A DNA stretch of 64,000 nucleotides from Climacteris rufus (GCA_013398175.1 VZRZ01007885.1:633-64632), one strand, 5' to 3'; positions 25,400 to 38,403 are shown, counted from the first letter of the stretch. Numbers and translations: made by a program. Notes: generated by a model from the letters alone, not told the origin.

Positions 25400-25804
25400 A
25401 TCTAAGATTGGGAACACAGGATTAATTCTAGGAATAACTACTTACACTTTATTCTAGCTCATTATATATTTACAGAAAAGATCAGTAAATAATGCTAGAT
25501 TTTTTACCTGCTTCTTTTAAAACTGTTGAGAAGCTTTAATAATATATTCCTGCCCTGTAATATGATAACTTTGCAATATTTTCATGTTATTCAAACATCA
25601 GGAACAAGTGAATTAATTATAACCTAGACACTCCGGCAATATCAGTCCTTTTCGCATACTTTAATATACTGAATTAATCTGAAATAGCAGAGACAGGGCA
25701 GAGCCCATTTTTGCATATTATTTTGCCTAAAATATGATGCCACATTTAACAAGTACTAGGTATCCAGTTGCCCATGACTGCACTGAAATGAATCCAGCAG
25801 GAAA

Positions 25805-26700
25805 CAGCTCCCCCTTAGTCTCAGTCAGTTTACAGATGACAATCAGCCTGGCAGGAGTGTTGGTCTGCTTGAGGGCAGGAAGGCTCTGCAGGAAGATCTG
25901 GACAGGCTGGATTGATGGGCCAAGAACAATGGTATGAGGTTGAACAAGGACCAGTGCCAGGTCCTGCAGCTGAGTCACAACAACCTCATGAAACTTGGGG
26001 CTTGGGGCAGTGTTGTTGGAAAACTGCCTGGGGGAAAAGGATGTGGGAATGTTGTTTGACAGCTGGCTGAACATGAGCCAGCATGTGCCCAGATGGCCGA
26101 GAAGGCCTGTGACATCCTGACTTGGATCAGAAATAGTGTGGCCAGCAGAAGCAGGGCAGTGATCCTCCCCTTGTACTTGGCACTGGTGTGGCAGCACCTC
26201 AAATCCTGTGTGCAGTTTTGGGCTCCTCATTACAAGACACAGAGGTGCTGGAGTATGTCTAGAGAAGAGCAATGGAAGTGGTGAAGTGTCTGTTCTGTTG
26301 AGGAGCGGCTGAGGGAGATGGGATTGTTCAGCATGGAGGAAAGGAGGCTCAGGAGGGACCTTAAACCTGTTTACAATTACCTGAAAGCAGGTTGTAGCCA
26401 GGCAGGGGTTGGTCAGTTCTCCCAAGTAATAAGCGACAGGACAAGAGGAAATGGCCTTAAGTTGCACCAGGGGAGGCTAAGAAGGGATATTAGGAAAAAA
26501 AGTCTTCACTGGAAGGGTTGTCAAACATTGGATCAGTCTGAACAGTGCAGTAGTTGAGTCACCGTGTCTGAAGAGATTTAAAAGACGTACAGATGTGGCA
26601 CTTAAGGACATGGTTTAGTGGTGGAGTTGGCAGTGCTGGACTAATGGTTTGACTCCATGACCTTAGAGATTTTTTCCAACCTAAAACATTCTATGATTCA
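25805..26700 (+). mobile_element. CR1 LINE, 5'-truncated, ORF2 3' part plus tail
   Basis: The longest CR1 copy in the window (about 0.9 kb). The reverse-transcriptase active-site region survives as Phe-Thr-Asp-Asp at 25829-25840, where CR1 usually has Phe-Ala-Asp-Asp. Typical C-terminal ORF2 segments follow in shifting frames: RNSVASRSRAVILPLYLALV, then SCVQFWAPHY (within 26093-26284), then GLFSMEERRLRRDL, YNYLKAGC and SDRTRGNGLKLHQGR (within 26318-26557). The 3' UTR ends in ATTCTATGATTCA. Frameshifts, internal stops and the missing 5' part make it dead. The 5' boundary is approximate. The 246-codon frame on the opposite strand is an antisense artefact. Confidence 0.95.
25829..26600 (+). pseudogene. 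decayed CR1 ORF2 (reverse transcriptase, C-terminal part)
   Basis: Remnant of the CR1 protein that in active copies combines an AP-type endonuclease with a reverse transcriptase. Only the region from the catalytic Asp-Asp box to the C-terminus is present; the endonuclease and the fingers/palm upstream are gone. At least two frame changes and several stops interrupt it (breaks near 26045-26090 and 26285-26317, then after about 26510). It cannot give a functional product. Confidence 0.88.
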
Positions 26701-29700
26701 TTATGTCACTGTGAGAAGTGGCTTAGGAGAAAAATTTCTATTTGGTTTATGCCAGAGACCGGATTTTAAAAATTAACAAACAAACAATCCAAACATAAAA
26801 TTGGATGAAAAACATTTTAAAATATGCTTTGATTTCTTTTTCCTGAAAGTATTTAACTTCTCAAACTTTTGAACTGTGCAGTGACAGACAAATAATTCTT
26901 TTTCCTTTGAAATAACTCAATCATTTCACAGGAAAAATAAAATGTCATGAACTGCTAGTCATTTTGGTACACAGAATCAATATTTTTCAAGCAGCTTCAC
27001 AGTTCCATCTAATAATAATGTATTCCATTGCATTCTACCACCTGAAAGTCCCATCTCCATATCATCTCTGAAAAGATGAAAACACCTCCAGCTAACACTG
27101 CAGTCAACATACTACTGAATTATGAAATTTGCTTTAAAACACACAAAATGCTAACATCGTTTATGTGAGTAATATTAACCAAAAACTGTACAAATATTCC
27201 TGTTTCACTCAGATTTGCTGAAAAAGGAGCAAATAGTAGGAAGGAATAAAGGAAAGAAATTAATTAGGGAACCCTGTGTCAGGAATGGATTTTGCTGAGA
27301 AATTTCAAATCACCTACTGGCCATTTATAAAACAGCAGAATGTATGGAAAGTCCTTGTCAGATTTTTCAGTTGTCACTGTAATCGGGGTGTAAATGCGGG
27401 GAATAATATTATGCATGAAGACTTCTAAATCAGCAATGCCGTCTAGTGAGAGAGCAATTTAAACCTCGAGTTTCGTTCAAATATATGGCTGTCACTGCTT
27501 AATCATGTGGAGCTGCTCTTGAAATATCTATAAGAAACTATGAGCTAACCTACCAAAAATAATCTGAAAAATGTTTTGTAACTCTCTTTTTTATTTTAAT
27601 GGAAACAAACAAGCAAAATGAAGTGATTGCTCAGTTAAAGTATATTTTGTAGTCCACTGCACAGGAAAACCATTGAAATATATTTGTTTCTACACTACTG
27701 GGAGTCTTTCAAGAAATCAAAACTACAACCCGTAATTGGAATTACAGAGTGTGGAACTTCCTTTAGTGCTTCTTCTGGGTTTTATGCAACACCTATCTGA
27801 GGTAACCTACATAAATAAAGGACTGAGTTCTGAGTGTTATCCCTTACATGGAAGCTACCTCCTATGAAAGTTTACTCCCTATCAGACATAAAAAAAAGAT
27901 GCTGATTCTCAAATTTTTTCTCTGTCATGATTCAAGGAACTTGCTAGCTTTCAGCAGAGCAGCATAGCTTTTTTAAAAAGGTGTCTTTTAATCTCTTCAT
28001 GCTTTCCTCATCTCCATCCTTGTTTATGACTTGATGGTTACAACACTCTGTGTGACACACCAGCAGGCGTGGGATCACATCCTGGCAGACTAAAGTGAAA
28101 ATAAAATCAAGTCTTCCACCTCCTGGAAAAGTGCATTAACCACTAACATGAAAATAAACTGGTGTTAGTAGCAGCATTTGAAAAGAAAGCAACAGCCACT
28201 ACAGTGTTGTGTGAAGTGCCCAAGCTTGTAACTATGTGTTAGAGATTCTCTGAAAAACACTATGAGGCCAAGCCCCTGAGGGTACTTGCACACAGACTTG
28301 CTGGTTTCTGAGTTGCAGTGAGGCAGAGACTCTCTTTTGGCAATATATATCTCAGCAATCTCAAGTTTGAGAGACCTGTGGCCATATTCAGGACAAAACC
28401 TTTCAGGTACTTAAGGAGTGCTTAAAATTAAAGTACAAATAATATATAAAAAATATACAATATAAGATGCCATTAGCTTTAGATGGATCTTTGAGTTTTC
28501 GAGATCACAGGTTTTGACATAAAATACTATATTCTATCTAGCTATCAGGTTCTATATACATAGGAAGAGGGGGAAAGGGTTAGGAGGGTTACAGTTTTGT
28601 CATTGTTTTACTCTGGAAAATAATTCAAATTCCTTCAGAATTATTTAGTGTAGTTAGCTAAATTCTCAGATTTCATGACCCATCTTGCAACTTGATGGAA
28701 TAAACCATTTCTGTGTATTTTATTACTCTGATTAAAGTGGCTAATCAAGCAAATATTCACCTAAACAAGCATATTACTACAATTATTTAAACTAATTATC
28801 GACAGAACAATTTTATCTGAGGTCACAGTAAAGACTGAGACAATAAATGACTATTTTCAAACATCTAAATCTTCAAATAAAACAGCTGATCACCGAGTTA
28901 TGGGTTTGACACGAGATGCCATTATTTTATACTAAGCTTGATTTAGGAAATAGAATTCAGAATCTTTAAAACTGGTGAACAAGCAATTCCAGTCACTGCA
29001 GTTATAATTTCCTACCAGAGAATTAGCAAAGAAATTTACAAGATGTGTGTTCCTCATTTAAGTCTCTGTTCTGAGCTGTCTGTTCTGCTTGACAAAGGTT
29101 TTAAATTTTTAAACAAAAAAATTGTCTACTCTTTCTAGACTTGCTAGTCATTGAAAATACTATTTTCTTCTTAAAATTATTTTAAGTGATATAATTTTTT
29201 AAATCCTATGTTTATTGATTTATTTATTGGCAGATGCATTTATTTTAGAAAACTACAGATGGTTATTTTCTTCTACATACCTGCATTTGTGCATGGCTAT
29301 GCAAAAAAAAGAAAACCTTATTAGTGTAAAGTTTAAGTTTCTTCTTTTTTGTTTCTATAAAGAATAGAAGACATTCGTGTAAGTAAAGTAAAAGTTTGGA
29401 ATTACATTTTTATACTTGGTCAGGGTTGCAAACTTATTTCAAATAAATGCAAGAAATCCTGTTAAAATGCTGAAATAAAATTATATGGAAGTATTTAAAT
29501 TTACACATCACAAAATGTACCGTGTCTTTTTCTTATTGTATTAAAATTTCCCTTTAATCATCTTGTTTATTAAGAAGATATTAATTATTTGCCAACTAAA
29601 TTAATTAAAATATTTATGTTAATTTAAATCAATCACTCGGAATATTGTGGTGATTTCTTGCCTTAGAACTGATTAAACTATCAAAGGAGTCCAGCATATT

Positions 29701-31801
29701 GGTGTACTAAGCATTTTACTACAGTGAAAGAAAAGGCCTGAATTTAGATTTACTACATCTCTGTGAAAGGCTAGACTTCTTTAAAAGTTTAAAGAAACAA
29801 ACAGTTTTCCTTAGGTGAATAAAAGTATTACTTTTTCACGACAAAGTAGAAGAATGAACAGAGAACCTGAAAGTGCCTATAAGATATTTCTGATGTCAAA
29901 AAAAAACCTTGTTGTGGCTTAATGGAGCCACAGAAAGCTGTTGCAAGGAGCAAAATGGGGCCAAAGAGAAGAGAGTGAATATGTTTGCAGAAGGGGAAAC
30001 CTGACAAACACCAATGTACTTCATGCTATGTCCTTTAACCTCTCCACTCAGAGAATTATGAATCTGCTACATGGAATGAGTTTTAAGCATCTGTTAGACT
30101 CTGTTACACTAATTTTGGAAAGGCAATGTAATTCTTTTTATTGAAAAATTTTCACTGACATAGACACTTATCAGTAATTTATATAATTCTGTACCAGTAA
30201 TACATTGTAATATAGTTGATCCATTGCCATATACAATAAATATCAAGAGTAGATGCACCTGCAGAACCTCAGATAAAATTCAGACTTCAGACTGAAGAAT
30301 GAAGGCTTCATATTCATGTGTTGCAAAGGAATTTGTATTTTTCCTATTTTCACTTGCCTACACAAAAAGCTTATTTCTCCTTATACTCACAATTTAATTT
30401 CAGAATGATAAACACAAAATTTAGCAATTTATTAGTCATGACCAACATGAAAAATGTCAACTTTGTTGCCATTATTTGGACCCTCACCTGTACCAAACAC
30501 AAAGTGCCATAAACATGATTCTTGCCCTGAAGTAAAGCTGACACTTTTAGCTCTGCCCAGTAACAGAAAAGAGGTCCATAATCTGCTAGGTACAACTATT
30601 TGGGAATGAAGGCACTGACAGAGCTGGATTGCAAGTGTTGGCAACCAGAGAGATGTGTGCAACCCAGAGCACTGAATCCTTGCAGTGTGCTTTAACCAAC
30701 AAACCCTTGGTGAAGATAGCATGAGATTTGTTTCCCTGCCTCTCACTGCAAATGTGCCATTGTGAAATGAATACTAGACCTGAAAAAGCAGAGAACTAAT
30801 AAGTGATGTAGTAACCAAGCAGAGGCTGCTGAGGACACTGCTACCTTCCTTGTTATTTTTCCATCAACATAACATGCACATGAATACTCCCCTTACTCTT
30901 CTCTACCTGCTCCTAATTAAAAGCACACGATGACTCTGATACAATGATGTTTTAAATGTCACAGTACTGTAGAATTTCAGCAGTTCTGCATTTTTAGCAG
31001 CTTAGAAACTCTGCAGAACTATTTTCGATTTGCATTTCATCACTACCTTAATGGAGGAACAGCAGTAAACTTGTGAATTAAAGCTTGCTAGATTAGGGAA
31101 TTTGTGCACAAGATTTCAGATCTCTGGTGAATGGCTTGCTGCAGCACTACAAATCATTCTGTCAAACCAAACTGTGCTGTTAAAATGCGCATTTAAAACA
31201 ATGCTCCCCAAATAGGTAATATGGCGGTAATTGAAAAACCCAAAGTGCATACAAATAGTTAGAAAAAGTGAGCAGTGAGAGAATAAGAAACCAAATGAAA
31301 AGGAAAAAAATAAACAGACCACAAAACCAAGGCAAATGTAAATAAACATTACTGTAGAAAAAAGAAATATAATTTACTTTATCACACTCTGTGATAAACC
31401 ACATCTCCAAATAAACCACGTACGTTGGGGCTTAACATTTCGCCTATTGCACACACAGTGCTATCTATTGAGATGTGATGGGGAGTCATGGGGAAAAAGA
31501 AAGAAAATTTTATGCCTCATAAGTCTCCCACTGAAATACACTGAGAAACATGTAATCTGTAAGTGCCCAGAAAATATTTAGCTAGGAGTTCTTCATTTCA
31601 TTAAATGGCATCATTGATTTCTATGGGAAGTTACAATTAAAAGAGAAAATAGAGGCCAATGACAAATGCTAACTCTATAACATTTTTTAAATCAATGGGT
31701 TAAATATAAAAACCCAAATCTTCAGCAGTGTAGAACTCAACCAAATGAGTCTGTAAATTTTATTAATCCTGCTATAGGCTATGCTTAATAAAAAGACTTA
31801 C
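26701..31801. other. unique DNA upstream of the candidate exon donor
   Basis: AT-rich unique sequence. The block at 27350-27560 keeps several CpGs and looks like conserved non-coding DNA. If the exon at 31802-31873 is real, this is intron of a minus-strand gene. No mobile element recognised. Confidence 0.5.
27350..27560. other. candidate conserved non-coding element
   Basis: About 200 bp of complex, repeat-free sequence with an unusual number of retained CpGs (ATCGGGG, AATGCGGGG, TGCCGTC, CCTCGAG, TTTCGTT) in a CpG-poor neighbourhood, and a TTAATCA homeodomain-type site near 27500. There is no long open frame. The retained CpGs suggest constraint. It is the strongest of the non-coding candidates in this window, but conservation is unproven. 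Confidence 0.28.
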
Positions 31802-31873
31802 CTCTTCAAGTATTCATCAACGTGAGCCCGATAAGTTGGTGTGTGTGCATACCAGCAGCACTCATGATAAATG
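31802..31873 (-). CDS. candidate internal coding exon (24 codons), gene unknown
   Basis: On the minus strand a pyrimidine-rich tract with a branch-point-like CTAAT and a TTAG acceptor (AG at 31875-31874) precedes 72 bp that end at AG|GTAAGT, a near-consensus donor (GT at 31801-31800). The exon is open in the frame that starts after one base; it reads IYHECCWYAHTPTYR and then AHVDEYLK, with both ends in phase 2, so the exon is symmetrical and skippable. The residues (Cys-Cys-Trp, Tyr, His, Pro) are unlike the Lys/Phe/Leu-rich chance frames nearby, and there is an ACG/CGG-type CpG content uncommon here. One of the other two frames has an early stop and the other a late one. I do not recognise the protein. 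If true, a minus-strand gene spans much of the window. Confidence 0.45.
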
Positions 31874-33574
31874 CTAAGATAGAATAAACTTGAATTAGTC
31901 CTGTGTCCTCCCCTGCCCCCAGCATAGGGGACCTAATTAATAAAATCAGCTTCAGAGAATTTTAGGTTCATATTTTTAATATTAAAATATGTATACTGAA
32001 TATCTAGTTCAACTCTATATAATTAAGAGCACAAACTTTTAGGTTAGATAAATATGCAAATTAAGAGTTCTGTTGAGTTAATCTGTTTCCATTAAATGAC
32101 TGGACCAACATGAATTCTTTCTTCATATGCATGAAAGAAAGAGAAAACCTTAATAGAACAGCATGAGCAATGTGTTCTTATGGATTCAATGGAATAAAAA
32201 AAAAATCCATCAAAAGCCAAAGCCACCTTTCTTCATTGAATGGAAAATCAGTTATCTATACATACTAATGAATTAATACTGAAATTCTCTTATGTTCCCC
32301 ACAAACATTTGACATTTAATTTAAAATTAAAAAAAAAATTAACTAAATTAATCCTTTGTGACCTTTTATCCCTGGAGTTCTTAATCAATTGTCTTGATTG
32401 ATTAATAGGTCTTTTTATAGCCCTAAATTATATTGTTCAAATCCTGTCCCTTTTTTCAGTCTCTTTAAATATCAAATAATTCTAGTGCAAAAGGATTATC
32501 ACAAAATGTTTGCCCATCCTCTAAGACAAACCTTATCCCTTAAAACAAGCTTAGCGGAATACAGACAACATAATTTCTGAATTTTTTATTGCAATCACTT
32601 CAGCAAAATTGTAGGATGACTTGCTAAAAGTAATGCACACACATTGTTTTTCCTATCCTTAGGTGAACATAATTAATATTTCACATATGACATATTTCAG
32701 TCCTCAGGATTTAAAACCAAAGATGAGTTCTTTTTGTTTGTTTGATTTGTTGTTTTGTGAGTATTGGCAGAATTGGCATACTAGCATTTTCTTGTGAAGA
32801 AAATCATGTGATTAAAGGATATAACAAGAATTACAACTTCTACATCTGGAAATACTTCCACTTGGATCACTTTAGAAGTCCTAGTCCCTCACTATAATTT
32901 AAAATTTATTCTCTTCTATGCATGTAAAAAATAATGTCCTAAGCATTTTGGAACCTTTTCCACCTGTTTCCTTCCCATTGATAAATAATGTGTAAAACAT
33001 CAGAGAACCATGTCCTGTTTGCTTTTTCATATCAACTAGATCTTAATTTTTGTTAAAATGACAGAACAAAACTTGCATGAAATTAGGGGTTTTTTACAGG
33101 TTCTGCATGCAAACCTGTGGATGTTGTAATGACCTAAAATTTTAACACCTTTGGTTGATTGCTTCCAGATGAAGCTATGCACAGGAATATATTATTGACA
33201 AGTACATTCTCGCCTTTCTTCTTCAGTGCAGTAGTGAGATCTGCTTAACCATCTATTGAATAGTGTGCAAGAAGGCAGAGTATTTACATAACTAATAGGC
33301 TCTCATACCATTCAGATATGACAGTTAAGCATATTTTAGTCATGGAAATATAATTTTAATCTACAATTCTCTTTCTCCTCCCCTACTTTTTCCTTCTTAC
33401 ACAGACCATAACCATGATCATATTTGTTTGCTAATAATTTTTTTATTCATTTCAATGCATACTCTTGCTTAATGTAGAGGCAAAAAGCATTTTAAATGCA
33501 GCATGAGGAAGAATTAAAATATGGAAAGAATTTCAGTGGAAAGTGAGGGGAAAAAGAAGTACTTCTATGAATAG

Positions 33575-33588
33575 TTAATTAATTAATT
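33575..33588. repeat. (TTAA)n short run
   Basis: Three to four TTAA/AATT units in a row; simple AT repeat. Confidence 0.75.
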
Positions 33589-33740
33589 GATGCATCTCCA
33601 GATATGAAAGGAAGCATAATGAATATTTATGACTATGGGCTCTGAATTAGATCTATTTTTCTCTTTCACAGAGGAGCAAAAGTATTACCAGTCTTGGTAA
33701 TGTTTGCAAAGGGTTTTGGTTTGGAGTTGTTTTTTGGGTG

Positions 33741-33763
33741 TTTTTTTGTTTGTTTGTTCGTTC
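33741..33763. repeat. (TTTG)n microsatellite
   Basis: T-rich start followed by four TTTG/TTCG units. Ordinary simple repeat. Confidence 0.8.
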
Positions 33764-35768
33764 TTTTTTTCTCCTGCTTTTCTGTGCAATGTACATTTGG
33801 TTTCTCTTCAGATCATTTTTCTTGAAATGTTATTGAAAGGAAAAGTGAAAATAAACCCTAAACAGCCTTGAATTGACAAATAGAAAGACAAGGCCATAAA
33901 GAAATAAAGTAAGTATTTTCTTTGAGTGCCACAAATCGTATCTCTTGACCATCTTACAAAGTGTTGGATCTGAAAATACCAACCTTAAAAATTATGTGTG
34001 TGTTTAGACGGTGATTTGGGGTATAGAGTCAGCTCAGTGTAGTCCCTGCTGTAGCAGATAAGTGAGGAATTTAGGATATAATGGTGATTGGAGTTAGGTA
34101 AACTATGGCATGCTAGCAGTACTGGGGAAAAATATCCTAATTCAGAGTAAAATGTTGAAGGTTTATTTGGGTTTGTTTTAGCATAGCGATCAGTAATTAA
34201 TTGTTAATATAATTGAATATAAAAGGAATATTTAGAATAAATTCAAGTTTTTAATGTTTACCAAAAAACTGATAGTTATTTTGAAGGCAAACTTATTTTT
34301 TAAAAAAATTGTTTTACTTTTAAGAGATCTATAATGTTGATTTTATATGTTTTAAATTTGTATGCCTTCTGAAAGCAAAAAAAAATGTTAAATGAATATA
34401 TATTTGGTATATATTTGCCAAAAGTATTTCATACACTTTCCATTGTGATTCTTGAACAGTAGAGCAACATCCTTCAAAATCAAGCAGGAAAGTGCCATTT
34501 CTTAAGACTACAAAATATTTTCTTAATGCCATGGAAAACCTATAGGTAAATATCTGTATCAGTTGGAGGTGTTTCTGACTGATATTTGGGTCTCAAAGTG
34601 AGGAGTTCTGCTGGAAGCTTTAACACACTTTGAGGGAAAAACATCACCTACTTGTATCAAAACACAATAAAATACATGTAGTCTTGTATTTCAGTTTGGC
34701 CGCCACATAAAAGCTTGATGAAATTTTGTTTAATTCAGTGCTACTTTTGCTGTCTCCAAGTGCAAAATTGACATCTTCCTACACACTAGATGTGACTTCT
34801 AGATATGCTGATCTCTTTTCACTTGAAAAACAGTGTGGAAAACCTCCATCCTCAGCATAGCTGGTCACCAAGCTGGGCAATCCTTTAAGTGAAGCTATTG
34901 CCTTCTTTCATTGTCAGAGTGCTTCTATACAGGTATTACTGTAGGTCATTCTTTCAAAATGTTAATTACTAATAGATAACAATGATTATCTGTTGTGTAG
35001 CTGCATCATGAAAGTCCATAAAATAAGGACTATCATCAGCCTCAAAATTTGAAAGGCATTTTGAAGATAAAAAAATTCTCCAGAAGTGCTTAGTGTTAAA
35101 AATATTTTGTCACATGTAAAATGTTATACAAAGGATAGAATAAGGCATATGACTCAGATAGAACTTTGTCATCTTATATATGTCTACTTTATCCCTGTTA
35201 TACACATATCTGGAATTTAGAGCTATCTCTCTGAACATTTACTCAGTTTCAATAATTTCACAAGTTTCATAGTCACCAAAATATGTCTCCCTGTTCATCT
35301 GACAGGTGAACTTGCAGATAGATCAACTCATATCCAAGCCTAAGTAGAACTTAGTGAGTGGGGACATGCTGACAACAGTCAGGTTTTCCACAATGCACAG
35401 CTGCCTCCAAAACTGACAGTAAGGTTAATTTCTTCCTCCTACTTGGTAACTCAGGAAAAAATACACAGGGGAAGCAGAAAGAGAGTGTTCTCCCCTGACC
35501 ATAATTTCCACCATTTTTGGAATTGCCTGGTCAGAACACTTATGTGCTAAAACTTCTGCTGTCTGTATAAAAATTCCCTAAGTCTTGAAAAAGAATCGTC
35601 TTCACTTCTAAGGAGGTGCATTAACACTGGGATACTGCCTGCAGTGAATTTCTGTAACAAAGCCAAAGACAGCTTTCCATACAGGTAATCTTGAATAACC
35701 TGTGCAGAATAAACATTCTTTGATAAAATTTTCAGTTGTGTAGCACCTAATAATCAACACTTGATGTA

Positions 35769-35774
35769 CTGGAT
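35769..35774. repeat. target-site duplication, left copy (CTGGAT)
   Basis: CTGGAT directly precedes the TG that starts the LTR, and recurs exactly at 36446-36451 after its closing CA. Confidence 0.7.
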
Positions 35775-36445
35775 TGTTGCGCTGACCGCAAGCTGCCTGG
35801 TGGCCTGGCAGGCAACAAGTTCTGATGCCCCGGCAGAGTGGCAATCAGAGTCCTGTCAGCAGCTGTCAGTGCTGCCTGCAAGTAGCTCAGTTAGAAGGCT
35901 GGCTGCTGCAAGGTGTTGTTAGGCAACCAGTGAGGGTAAAGGAAGACAGAGCAACCTTCTCTTTGCCTACAATCCCAACTTTTATTCCAGCCCAGAGGGG
36001 CAGAGCTTCCAGTCAAGGGGGAGGCAAAGGAGAAAGGCACTGGGGAGCAGTTACAGCCCCCTTTCTAAATGGGGGCGAAGAGGCGGAACAAAGGAATAAA
36101 CCAATAAGAGAATGACAAGAGGTGACAGGGAGCAAATCACAAAGGGTAAGGGGAGGAACGTATTTGAATCAACCAATGGGGAATCGAACTGAACAGAACT
36201 TTCCGGAGCACAATACATAAGCAATGAAAGACATGAATAAACATAGGAGTCTAAACCAATAGCCTTATGGGAACAGAGAGGTTTCTAGAAGGAGAGGAGG
36301 AGATGCTGCTAGATGGACACCCAGTGGGGAGTGGCCTTAAACCTTGGCCTCGCCCTCGGATCCACCCTCAGGGTTGGAGTCCTGGGCAAGGAAATCCATC
36401 AACTGGATGTCACTCAGCCCCAAGGTGGGCTGGGTCACCACAGCA
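35775..36445 (-). mobile_element. solo LTR, ERVK-like, 671 bp
   Basis: Bounded by TG...CA and flanked by a perfect 6-bp CTGGAT duplication. On the minus strand it starts TGCTGTGGTGACCC and ends GGTCAGCGCAACA. A minus-strand AATAAA (35981-35986) in the context GGAATAAAAGTTGGG lies about 200 bases before the end, matching an R/U5 boundary and pointing the element left. The region is distinctly richer in G and C than its flanks and contains CCAAT-type boxes near 36100, 36170 and 36255. No internal retroviral sequence adjoins it. An alternative pair of ends with a 5-bp ACACT duplication (35762-36483) is possible, but the 6-bp match is longer. The short frames in this segment are spurious. Confidence 0.75.
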
Positions 36446-36451
36446 CTGGAT
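36446..36451. repeat. target-site duplication, right copy (CTGGAT)
   Basis: Exact match to 35769-35774. Confidence 0.7.
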
Positions 36452-36919
36452 GCCTTGTGTTCCTTAGGAGAGATGGTTCTGCAACACTAAAATCCCATTG
36501 TGGATTTAGCTCTTTGCATTTCTATAACCATTCACTTTAAAAGGACTAAATGGGTCTACAAAAGCTGTCAACCACATTCTATTAAGAGATAAGGATGTCC
36601 ATAATGAGACTATGCTGAAGATGGGATATTTTTGAATACTGATTTTCAGTGCACTCTATGTTTTGCAACTATCCCACAACTATGTTTAATCTGGTAATGC
36701 TACCTTGAATCTAAAATGCAGTTGTGTTCACCATTATTTGGTCAGAATTTGGTTCTTTTTCTATAGCAGAAGACCAGAAGTTTGAACTTCATGCTCCAAG
36801 CTGCTTTTATTAAGAAAAGCAGTATATTGCATCCTTCCTTGGATAACAATATCAAAGAAAGTGATCCTTAGAATACTTCAGTGATTGGCATTAGCAAGGC
36901 TTTGATACGTACTATTTAT

Positions 36920-36934
36920 AAAAAAAAAAAAAAA
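36920..36934. repeat. A15 homopolymer
   Basis: Uninterrupted poly(A) in unique sequence, with no recognised retrocopy upstream. Confidence 0.8.
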
Positions 36935-38403
36935 CACAACTATTATGCTTCACTTATTTCCTTTGATGTCCTTGAAACACCTTGCACGTAATTCCTCATG
37001 CAGAAAATATGCACAGTGCCTTATAATGAACAGGAACTGTTTCCTTTACACACTGTGGAGTGTTTCATGTGCAGTCACTAAGATTTATGCTGGATGTTGA
37101 GAGATGGCAACATGATGGTAACTTTGCAGTTAGGAAAGCAAGCAAACTGCTGGTTAGGTTATTTGCTTGGACTTTATATTGTCTGACTCTGCTTCTGCCT
37201 CTTTATGGCAAGTATGGTAATAAATAAAGATTGGTGGAATGTGGTATTTAATCTGTATTTTTAAATGCGTACTTGTTTGCTCGCTATAAGATAATTAAGC
37301 AATTTGAATTTGTAAATTCAAAAATATCTCTCAAAATTTGCCTTGACCTTTGATCACAAATAGGACAGTTGTCTTCACAGACTGACTGTTTTGTTTGTTT
37401 GTTTGCTTTAATATCTCTCCTCTGCATATGTGTGACCAAAAAAGGATAAGTGGCACAGAAAATTTTTTGTTGTGGCACTAGCAAATGTCATCAGCTATTC
37501 CCATATCCTCTTACCGTGCTGTCTGATTTACAGATATTTACCAAGGATTTACTAAACTGTTTTCCATACAAAGTGGTAGAAGTGACACACATTACTTTAA
37601 ATACTGTGTTGTGTTATTACTATTTGAAAAGCTGGTGAACAATTAGCTCTGCAAAAAACAGCTCTCTTAGAAAGAATAAAATTAGTGTTTTGAAGTCCAG
37701 CAAATTCCCAAATGCCTTTTCTTTTGAAAACTCTTGAGAGGATATCAATACTTAAAACCAGAGAAACAATATAAGAGAGTTGGGGGATTACTTGGGATGA
37801 CTGCCTGAAAAGAAATAATTAAATAAATAGTTAAAACCCATGCTGCATGAATGTATTATGGAAGTACAGAGGGATTATGAAAAACTGAAAAATATACATA
37901 TAATGAAAAGCGTATCGCAACGAATTTTCTAAGTGCTAGAGAATTTCATCATAATTGGAAGCAAGTCTTTGTTATTTTCCTCTGTATTTGGGAAAAGCTG
38001 TACCAAGAATTTTGCTTAGGCTATGTTTTGGTTTTGCTTTAATAACCAAAACAGTGCTGACTTCACGAGTTACATCCTCAAGAGATTTTCCAGTGTAGAT
38101 CCTTGCGATTACTATGATGGATTGTGATTTATTGTACACTAAGTGGGGCCTCACTAGTGTTGCTATATTCTCACAGAGGTTAAATGGTATTCAGTATGGA
38201 ATACTGTCAAAAATGTTTTCTGTTGTGGCAAGAAAACAACACAAAAAATAAAGGAGCATGCACACACTCACTCTCACTGAATTCAGTCTACTTTCTACTA
38301 AGCAACAAATGATGAAGACAGCAGCTTGGGAGTGAATTCTCTGATGCTGGATAACAATGTACTGGTGTGATTGCACTTTTTTAAACATGTTTCTTGATTC
38401 AGT

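Larger units (their letters stand above)
19516..25804. other. unique DNA with one assembly gap
   Basis: AT-rich sequence with short chance frames, an A17 tract at 23608-23624, a 13-bp tandem duplication at 25374-25399, and a gap at 21753-21851. A block at 20220-20580 resembles conserved non-coding DNA. On the minus strand near 24.78-24.85 kb an open segment ends at a GTGAG donor, but support is weak. No recognisable gene or mobile element. Confidence 0.5.
31874..35768. other. unique DNA
   Basis: AT-rich unique sequence. Contains a TTTG-type microsatellite at 33741-33763 and a TTAA-type run at 33575-33588. It would be upstream intron relative to the minus-strand candidate exon. No gene or mobile element recognised. 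Confidence 0.5.

Noticed and set aside
25727..26467. 246-codon open frame on the minus strand, the longest in the window
   Set aside because: It lies antisense to a clear CR1 copy whose plus strand encodes recognisable ORF2 segments and ends in the CR1 tail. The minus frame is a by-product of that sequence.
35762..36483. Wider LTR boundaries with a 5-bp ACACT duplication
   Set aside because: The 6-bp CTGGAT duplication at 35775-36445 is a longer exact match and agrees with the 6-bp duplications of the other two LTRs; kept only as an alternative.
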